A DNA stretch of 64,000 nt, from assembly GCA_020847045.1 (NCBI GenBank), contig JADLCT010000020.1, positions 1-64,000 of the forward strand, written 5' to 3'. The stretch comes from Bryobacterales bacterium (GTDB lineage: Bacteria > Acidobacteriota > Terriglobia > Bryobacterales > Bryobacteraceae). The notes beneath the pieces were generated by a model that was not told the DNA's origin, ran no database searches, and was given only the letters and a program-made list of their open reading frames with translations. Shown here one piece after another: positions 59,211 to 64,000 of the stretch (positions are counted from its first letter, which is position 1; each line of letters begins with the position of its first letter). A program made the position numbers and the translations under genes.

Positions 59211-61154
59211 ATGAAAATCACCATTGCCGCACTGTTGTTTCCGGTGCTTCTGGTGGCGCAACCCGCCTCCAAGCCCACAGACGTGTTCGCCCTGATCCGG
59301 GAAAACCGGATGGCCGAACTGGCAACCTGGCTGCAAACCAATTCGCCCGGCTCGTTCTCCGACAAGCTGGGAAACCAGCCGCTTCACTACGCGGCCCTCT
59401 ACGGCTCGCCCGAATCGGTTCACATTCTGCTCCATGCCGGAGCCTCTCCGGACGCTCGGAACTCGGGCGGCGTAACACCTCTCATCTATGCTGCCACGGA
59501 TGCGGCCAAGGTGCGGATGATGCTGGCCGGCGGAGCGGATGTGCGCGCATCCTCCCGGCAGGGACGCACCGCGCTCCACGTGGCCGCCGTTTCGACGCAG
59601 GGCTATGAGACGGCCCGGATGCTGCTGGACAAGGGCGCCGCCGTGGACGCCGCCGACGACCGTGGCGACACGCCTCTCACGGCCGCCAACGCCGGCAACA
59701 CACCTCTGATGCGTCTGCTCATCGAACGGGGCGCCAACGTCCGGCACGCCAACCGGGACGGGATGACCGCGCTGATCAATGCCGCCGGGGCCAACAACAC
59801 CGTCATCGTGAAACTGCTTCTGGACAAGGGCGCGGACGTGAACGCCGCCAACACCGCCGCCGGACGCGTGCCGCGCGGGGAGATTGCTCTGAAGCAGTTG
59901 ACGCCGCTCATGCTCGCCAGTCCCTACGGCTCTCCCGCCACGGTCAAGACTCTGCTCGACGCGGGCGCCCGCGTGAACATGCGGGACTCGCGCGGCATGT
60001 CCGCCTTGATGCTGGCCATGGCCAGCGATCACCAGTCCATCGAGTCGGTGAAACTGCTGCTCGCCGCCGGAGCGGATGTCAACGCCAAGGATCAGGAGGG
60101 CGAGTCCGTTCTGGATTGGGCGCGCAAAAGCCCAAACCCGGCGCTGCTGCGGCTATTGGAAGCGGCGGGCGCGAAAGCGGCCGTGGCGCCGCCGCCGGCC
60201 CCGCAACCTGGCGAGCCAGCCTCCCTGCGCGAGGCCATCCAGCGTTCCGTGCGCCTGATGGAGCGGTCCAACCCGGTCTTCTTCAAGGAAGGCGGCTGCG
60301 TAGCGTGCCACCACCAGGCCGCCTCGGGTATGGCGATGCAGGCCGTCCGCTCCGCCGGGCTCGACTATAACCGCGAGGCCGCCGCCGGCGAGGCCAAGCT
60401 CAGCACCATCCTCACCATCCCGTTCGGCGCGCAGATGCTCCAGGCGTTTGAAATCGGGGGTACTACCGACACGGCCACCTTCACGGCGCTGGGCGCCATG
60501 GCGAATGGCGTCGAAGCCGGCCCGGCCTCCGATCTGCTGGCGCACTACATCGCCTCGCGCCAGAACCCCGATGGTTCCTGGAGTCTGCACGGCATCAGCC
60601 GCCCGCCCATGGAAGAGTCCGACATCACCCGGACCGCCTACGCGGTCAAGGTGCTGCAACACTACGGCTGGCCGGCCCGCCGGTCCGAGTTCGCCGCCCG
60701 CATGGCGCGCGCTCGCGCCTGGCTCGAATCGGCCAAACCCACCACGTCATACGAAGCGGCGGACCTCGCCATGGGCCTCCTCTGGACGCACTCGCCCAAG
60801 GCAACCGCGGCCGTGCGGCAGGTGATGCATCTGCAGCGCTCCAGCGGAGGCTGGGCGCAGACGGCCTACATGGAACCCGATGCCTATGCGACCGCGCTGG
60901 CGATTCAGGCTCTGCGCGAATCGGGCATGTCCCCCTCCAGCCGGCCCTATGAAAAGGGAACGGCATTCCTGCTGCGCACGCAAATGACCGACGGTTCCTG
61001 GTTCGTTCGCAGCCGCGCCGCCAAGTTCCAGCCCTACTTCCAAAGTGGCTTCCCGCACAATCATGACCAGTGGCTGTCGGCCGTCACCACGGCCTATGCC
61101 GTCCGGGTGCTGGCTCCGGCCGCGTCAGGAATCAAAATCGCCGCGTCCCGCTAG
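59211..61154 (+). CDS. Exported ankyrin-repeat protein fused to CxxCH and a terpene-cyclase-like toroid
   Basis: A 647-residue protein with a signal peptide (TIAALLFPVLLVAQ). Ankyrin repeats fill about 25-330 (QPLHYAALYGSPESVHILL, TALHVAAVSTQGYETARMLL and others). A CxxCH motif follows (Cys363, Cys366, His367 in EGGCVACHHQ), a possible c-type heme site. The C-terminal part (about 385-640) resembles the prenyltransferase/squalene-cyclase alpha-toroid, with QNPDGSWSLHG, GGWAQTAYMEPDAYATALA and TDGSWFVRSRA repeats. The QxxDGSW-like repeats lack the cyclase DxDD motif as far as I can see, so enzyme activity is doubtful. Confidence 0.8.
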   Translation: MKITIAALLFPVLLVAQPASKPTDVFALIRENRMAELATWLQTNSPGSFSDKLGNQPLHYAALYGSPESVHILLHAGASPDARNSGGVTPLIYAATDAAKVRMMLAGGADVRASSRQGRTALHVAAVSTQGYETARMLLDKGAAVDAADDRGDTPLTAANAGNTPLMRLLIERGANVRHANRDGMTALINAAGANNTVIVKLLLDKGADVNAANTAAGRVPRGEIALKQLTPLMLASPYGSPATVKTLLDAGARVNMRDSRGMSALMLAMASDHQSIESVKLLLAAGADVNAKDQEGESVLDWARKSPNPALLRLLEAAGAKAAVAPPPAPQPGEPASLREAIQRSVRLMERSNPVFFKEGGCVACHHQAASGMAMQAVRSAGLDYNREAAAGEAKLSTILTIPFGAQMLQAFEIGGTTDTATFTALGAMANGVEAGPASDLLAHYIASRQNPDGSWSLHGISRPPMEESDITRTAYAVKVLQHYGWPARRSEFAARMARARAWLESAKPTTSYEAADLAMGLLWTHSPKATAAVRQVMHLQRSSGGWAQTAYMEPDAYATALAIQALRESGMSPSSRPYEKGTAFLLRTQMTDGSWFVRSRAAKFQPYFQSGFPHNHDQWLSAVTTAYAVRVLAPAASGIKIAASR

Positions 61155-61178
61155 CCGGAGGCCTGTCCGCGGAACGGA

Positions 61179-61251
61179 ATGCGGGGCTGCGGCGAAAGCG
61201 CCGAATCTGCTATCGTCGTGTCGAACCAGCACGGTTGGAGAAGCCCCGCAT
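61179..61251 (+). ncRNA. Candidate structured leader RNA (three-way junction) before an ECF sigma gene
   Basis: A 10-bp perfect closing stem (ATGCGGGGCT at 61179-61188 with AGCCCCGCAT at 61242-61251) encloses an inner hairpin CGGCG-AAAG-CGCCG (61190-61203) and a second hairpin AACC-AGCAC-GGTT (61224-61236), leaving a 20-base single-stranded joining strand. It ends 20 bases before the ECF start. I do not recognise a known riboswitch class; conservation was not tested. Confidence 0.45.
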
Positions 61252-61271
61252 CCAGTTGAAACCCAAACCGG

Positions 61272-61964
61272 ATGGCGCGCGTCCTTCAAGCTGTTATGGC
61301 GGGCATAAGCGGTGTTCTTCCCATCCCGGTGGCCGGTTCCAAAGCGAAACCGAAAGCACGCGTGGACTACCAGAATTCCGAGGAGGCACTGCTTGTCAAG
61401 CGCGTCCAAAAGGGCGACGAGTTAGCCTTCCGGGAACTGGTAGATCGCTACCAAAGTAAAGTATTTTCTATAATTTACGGAATCCTCCGGAGCCGCAACG
61501 ACGCCGAGGACATCTCCCAGCAGGTGTTCGCCAAGATCTACTTCTCCATCGGCAACTTTGACTTTCGCTCCTCGCTCCTGACGTGGATCTACAAGATCAC
61601 CGTCAACGAGTGCTACGACTATTTGCGGAAGAAAAAAGTGCGAAAGCTGGTATACGAGAGTGACTTTTCCGAGGACGAGGCGCAGCGCATGGAGCGTTCC
61701 GAGCCCGCCGTGGAAGCCTCTGTGCCCATCGACCAAAAACTGGCCAACCGCGACCTCATCGTGAAACTGCTCGACCGCGTTTCGGAAGAGGACCGGCAAT
61801 TGTTGATGTTGAAAGAGGTTGAGGGCCACTCCGTGGAGGAGTTGGCGCGGATGACGGGCATGAATGAGAACACGATCAAGGTAAAGCTCTTCCGGGCTCG
61901 CCAGAAGCTCGTGAAGGCGGCTCAGCGGCTCATGCCCCGCTGGACCGGATCCTTTGTGTTGTAG
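61272..61964 (+). CDS. ECF-type RNA polymerase sigma factor
   Basis: A 230-residue sigma factor. Region 2 is in FRELVDRYQSKVFSIIYGIL and DAEDISQQVFAKIYFSIGNF with WIYKITVNECYDYLRKK; region 4 is in VSEEDRQLLMLKEVEGHSVEELARMTG and NENTIKVKLFRARQKL. The first 30 residues are variable; ATG 61296 (MAGISGVLP) is an alternative start. It is followed by a small membrane protein that may be the anti-sigma factor and a Spy-like protein, so this module probably answers envelope stress. A possible structured leader precedes it. Confidence 0.92.
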   Translation: MARVLQAVMAGISGVLPIPVAGSKAKPKARVDYQNSEEALLVKRVQKGDELAFRELVDRYQSKVFSIIYGILRSRNDAEDISQQVFAKIYFSIGNFDFRSSLLTWIYKITVNECYDYLRKKKVRKLVYESDFSEDEAQRMERSEPAVEASVPIDQKLANRDLIVKLLDRVSEEDRQLLMLKEVEGHSVEELARMTGMNENTIKVKLFRARQKLVKAAQRLMPRWTGSFVL

Positions 61965-62153
61965 GAGCCAGGGACGAAGCTGTGGCGGGTCTCAGAGCGT
62001 TGGCGCGCCGCGGCGGGGCAGTTATAAGATAGTGGATGTAAACGGACGAAAGATCCGTTACCATTTGAGCTTCCGGGCGGGGAAATTCGCCGTGATCTGG
62101 AAGCCGTAGTCGCGCTGGCCAAGGCTGGTGCGGGATTTTCGAGGGAAGAAGAG

Positions 62154-62654
62154 ATGGACCGGCATATTCAGGACCGGCTGGAACAGTTCTTGCAAGGTCT
62201 CGACCGTCGGCAATCCGAGCCGAACAACAGCGACTTCGAACGGCATCTGGCCGCGGCCGATGCCGGGACGCGGGAGCTGGTGGAGACAATGGCCGCGCAG
62301 TCCCGGATGCTGCGCCACCTGCGCGTTCCCGGCGAGGAAGCGGACGGCCTCATGCCCGCGCCGGGCTTCTACGCGCGCGTGATGCAGCAGATCGAGGCGC
62401 AGCGTCCCGCCTCCATCTGGAACCTGTTCGTTGAGCCGCGGTTTTTTCACCGCCTTGCGTTTGCGACCTTCTCGCTCCTGCTGCTGTTGGGGCTCACCTT
62501 CCTTTCTCCCAACCCGCAGCAGGAAGCGCCCATGCAGGCGCGTTCGGAGCCGGAAATGATTCTGGCCACTCCGGAACCGGCGCCGGTGACCTCCGTCAGC
62601 CAGTCGGAAGGGCGTGACGTGATGTTGCGCCAACTGACCGTCTACTCTGAGTAG
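62154..62654 (+). CDS. Putative anti-sigma factor, membrane-anchored
   Basis: A 166-residue protein with a helical, acidic N-terminal half, one membrane segment (LAFATFSLLLLLGLTFLSP, about residues 101-119) and a periplasmic Pro/Glu-rich tail. Its position after an ECF sigma gene suggests an anti-sigma role, but the HxxxCxxC zinc motif of zf-HC2 anti-sigmas is absent. The ATG has GAGGGAAG upstream. It starts 189 bases after the sigma stop, without overlap, which is unusual for such a pair. Confidence 0.62.
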   Translation: MDRHIQDRLEQFLQGLDRRQSEPNNSDFERHLAAADAGTRELVETMAAQSRMLRHLRVPGEEADGLMPAPGFYARVMQQIEAQRPASIWNLFVEPRFFHRLAFATFSLLLLLGLTFLSPNPQQEAPMQARSEPEMILATPEPAPVTSVSQSEGRDVMLRQLTVYSE

Positions 62655-62669
62655 GGTGGCCATCACGCT

Positions 62670-63062
62670 ATGACAGGATCGAGCGCCTCGCCGTCGCCCT
62701 GGCGCAATCCGAAGATCGTCCTGCTGCTGCTTTCCGTGTTTGTCTGCGGCGCCGTGGCCGGCGTGGTCGGAATGCGCATCAGCCAGCGCACGGTGTCGGC
62801 GAAGCAGATTCCTTATTACAAAGAGAGCGAGCGCGAGATCTCGCTGCAGCGCTTCAAGAAGGAACTCGACCTGACCAGCGAGCAGGCGGCTGAAATCGAG
62901 GTGATCCTCGACGATTTCATGATGTACTACCAGACGCTGCAGGCGCAGATGGACGAGGTGCGTTCGCACGGCAAGGACCGCATCGAAACCATTCTCGACG
63001 AACGGCAGCGCGCAAAGTTCAACAAGATGTTGAGCGAGCTTCAGACGAAGCGGATTCGCTGA
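62670..63062 (+). CDS. Spy/CpxP-like periplasmic protein with membrane anchor
   Basis: A 130-residue protein. An N-terminal membrane anchor (IVLLLLSVFVCGAVAGVVG) is followed by a helical domain with LDLTSEQAAEIEVILDDF and ILDERQRAKFNKMLSEL, which recall the LTxxQ-type repeats of Spy/CpxP and heavy-metal-resistance proteins. Such proteins act as envelope chaperones or stress sensors. It follows the putative anti-sigma gene by 15 bases, probably in one operon. Confidence 0.75.
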   Translation: MTGSSASPSPWRNPKIVLLLLSVFVCGAVAGVVGMRISQRTVSAKQIPYYKESEREISLQRFKKELDLTSEQAAEIEVILDDFMMYYQTLQAQMDEVRSHGKDRIETILDERQRAKFNKMLSELQTKRIR

Positions 63063-63077
63063 CGCCGCGCCCGGCGT

Positions 63078-64000
63078 TCAGGCCTTCCGGACCACGTCCC
63101 AATCCACAACGCCCACCTTCGCCGACCAGGCCTCCCACTTCGCCGACAACTCGGCCACCTTCGCCGGCTGGCTCGCCGCCAGGTCGTTCATCTCGGTACG
63201 GCCGGCGTCGATGTCGTAGAGTTCCCAGTTGCCGGGATAGCGGGAGACGAGTTTCCAGCGCCCTTGGCGGACAGCCCGGTTGCCCTCGTGTTCCCAGAAG
63301 ATCTCGCCGTGCCCGCCGCGCCGCCGCCCCTCCAACACCGGCCGTAGCGATTTGCCCTCCAGCGGCGTAATCGTCCTGCCCTGGAACGCCGCGGGATACG
63401 CCGCGCCGCCCACATCGGCCGCCGTGGCCATCAGATCGATCAGGTGCCCGGGTTGATGCGTAAGGCGCCCCTTGCCGCGCACAACGCCCGGCCAGTGCGC
63501 GATGAGCGGCGATGAGATGCCGCCTTCGTGCACCCAATGTTTGTACCGGCGGAAAGGAGTGTTCGAGGCGTTGGCCCAGCCAATCCCGTAGCTTTGATAG
63601 TCATCGTCGTGTCCTGGCGGGATGGACGGGTTGTTGCCCACGCGGACCGTCCGGCCATCGCGCGTCCGTTTGGGAATATGCAGTCCCGTGGCCTTCTCCG
63701 TCAACACCTCGGCGCAGCCGCCATTGTCGGCGAGCATCAGGATGAGCGTATTCTCGAACTGCCCCGTCTTCTTGAGCGCCTCCACGATGCGGCCCACGTT
63801 CTGGTCCATGCGGTCAATCATGGCGGCGTATACGGCCATGCGGCGCATCTCCCATTCCTTGTGGGGAGCATCCTTCCAGGCCGGCACATCCGGGTCGCGT
63901 GGCGTGAGCGGCCAGCGCCGGTCCACGAGCCCCAGCCGGATCATCTTCTTGTGACGCTCCTCGCGCAAGGCGTCCCAACCGCCCTTGTATCGCGTTTTGT
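63078..64000 (-). CDS. Sulfatase (alkaline phosphatase superfamily), C-terminal part, cut by the right edge
   Basis: About 307 residues of the C-terminal part of an arylsulfatase-type enzyme; the frame stays open to the window edge, with KGGWDALREER just before the visible body. Typical phrases are MIDRMDQNVGRIVEALKKTG, LILMLADNGGCAEVL (the metal-binding Asp-Asn), HWVHEGGISSPLIAHWPG and WKLVSRYPGNWELYDI. The N-terminal C-x-P-S-R formylglycine site lies outside. It probably desulfates carbohydrates, in keeping with the other polysaccharide genes. Export cannot be judged. Confidence 0.88.
   Translation of the reverse strand, partial: KTRYKGGWDALREERHKKMIRLGLVDRRWPLTPRDPDVPAWKDAPHKEWEMRRMAVYAAMIDRMDQNVGRIVEALKKTGQFENTLILMLADNGGCAEVLTEKATGLHIPKRTRDGRTVRVGNNPSIPPGHDDDYQSYGIGWANASNTPFRRYKHWVHEGGISSPLIAHWPGVVRGKGRLTHQPGHLIDLMATAADVGGAAYPAAFQGRTITPLEGKSLRPVLEGRRRGGHGEIFWEHEGNRAVRQGRWKLVSRYPGNWELYDIDAGRTEMNDLAASQPAKVAELSAKWEAWSAKVGVVDWDVVRKA

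Noticed and set aside
62058..62150. Minus-strand reading ending in YGFQITANFPARKLKW, like the last strand of an outer-membrane barrel
   Set aside because: It is only about 30 codons long, has no upstream gene body and runs into the antisense of a better-supported plus-strand gene, so it is probably chance.
63062..63077. ACGCCG-CGCC-CGGCGT hairpin as an intrinsic terminator
   Set aside because: It has no T-run on either strand and overlaps the gene ends. It may simply help end convergent transcripts, but the evidence is weak.

Overview
The window is GC-rich, densely coded DNA from an acidobacterium, most likely the Solibacteres/Bryobacterales branch (Candidatus Solibacter and relatives). This placement is an inference from family content. 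The evidence is a secreted beta-propeller-like protein ending in the Solibacter-type C-terminal domain (31871-34012), a DUF1552/DUF1592 pair with CxxCH motifs (1452-4644), two Oar-like TonB-dependent barrels (left edge and 55240-57855), GH95 and sulfatase enzymes, and many Tat- or Sec-exported catabolic proteins. No phage, insertion sequence, CRISPR array or conjugation gene is visible, so this looks like ordinary chromosome.

Layout. 1-8572: end of a TonB-dependent receptor, the DUF1552/DUF1592 pair, an acyl-CoA synthetase, an MFS transporter and a Tat-exported Gfo/Idh/MocA protein. 8671-17980: the rimP-nusA-infB core operon with its leader hairpin, then an exported GH95 alpha-fucosidase-like enzyme that converges on and overlaps rpoD. 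18160-24222: nrdR translationally coupled to a flippase-like membrane protein, a tightly overlapped ECF sigma/anti-sigma/envelope-sensor operon, a TPR protein and tRNA-Val. 24239-31695: lipase-like, nitrilase, a TPR gene cut by an in-frame TAA, gnd, a PfkB sugar kinase, a UroD-like protein, a DHDPS-like aldolase and tRNA-Asp. 31871-37796: secreted propeller protein, SMP-30 lactonase, a PGPGW membrane protein, a 584-base low-GC gap with several palindromes, a PilZ protein and a PAS histidine kinase. 37877-44591: RhaI-type isomerase, a Tat-exported TIM-barrel isomerase, a Cys-motif protein, two tRNAs on the minus strand (Ile2-CAU and a selenocysteine tRNA), an IorAB-type molybdenum hydroxylase and an exported 2-hydroxyacid dehydrogenase. 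44648-54263: two alpha/beta hydrolases, an S9 oligopeptidase, a secreted unknown, guaB, DUF433, xseA and glnA with a strong terminator. 54334-64000: dienelactone hydrolase, a DCC/SDR/TonB-receptor minus-strand operon, an ankyrin/CxxCH/toroid fusion protein, a second ECF sigma module and the C-terminal part of a sulfatase.

How it fits together. Housekeeping genes (rimP, nusA, infB, rpoD, nrdR, gnd, guaB, xseA, glnA and tRNAs) are interleaved with genes for scavenging plant or microbial polysaccharides and sugar acids: GH95, sulfatase, lactonase, sugar kinase, rhamnose isomerase, Gfo/Idh and TonB receptors. The least ordinary items are the hidden tRNA-Sec gene (implying the organism makes selenoproteins), a possible three-way-junction RNA ahead of the second ECF sigma gene, the ankyrin/heme-motif/terpene-cyclase-like fusion, the five-gene sigma operon with repeated LiaF-like membrane segments, and the TPR gene split by one stop codon.
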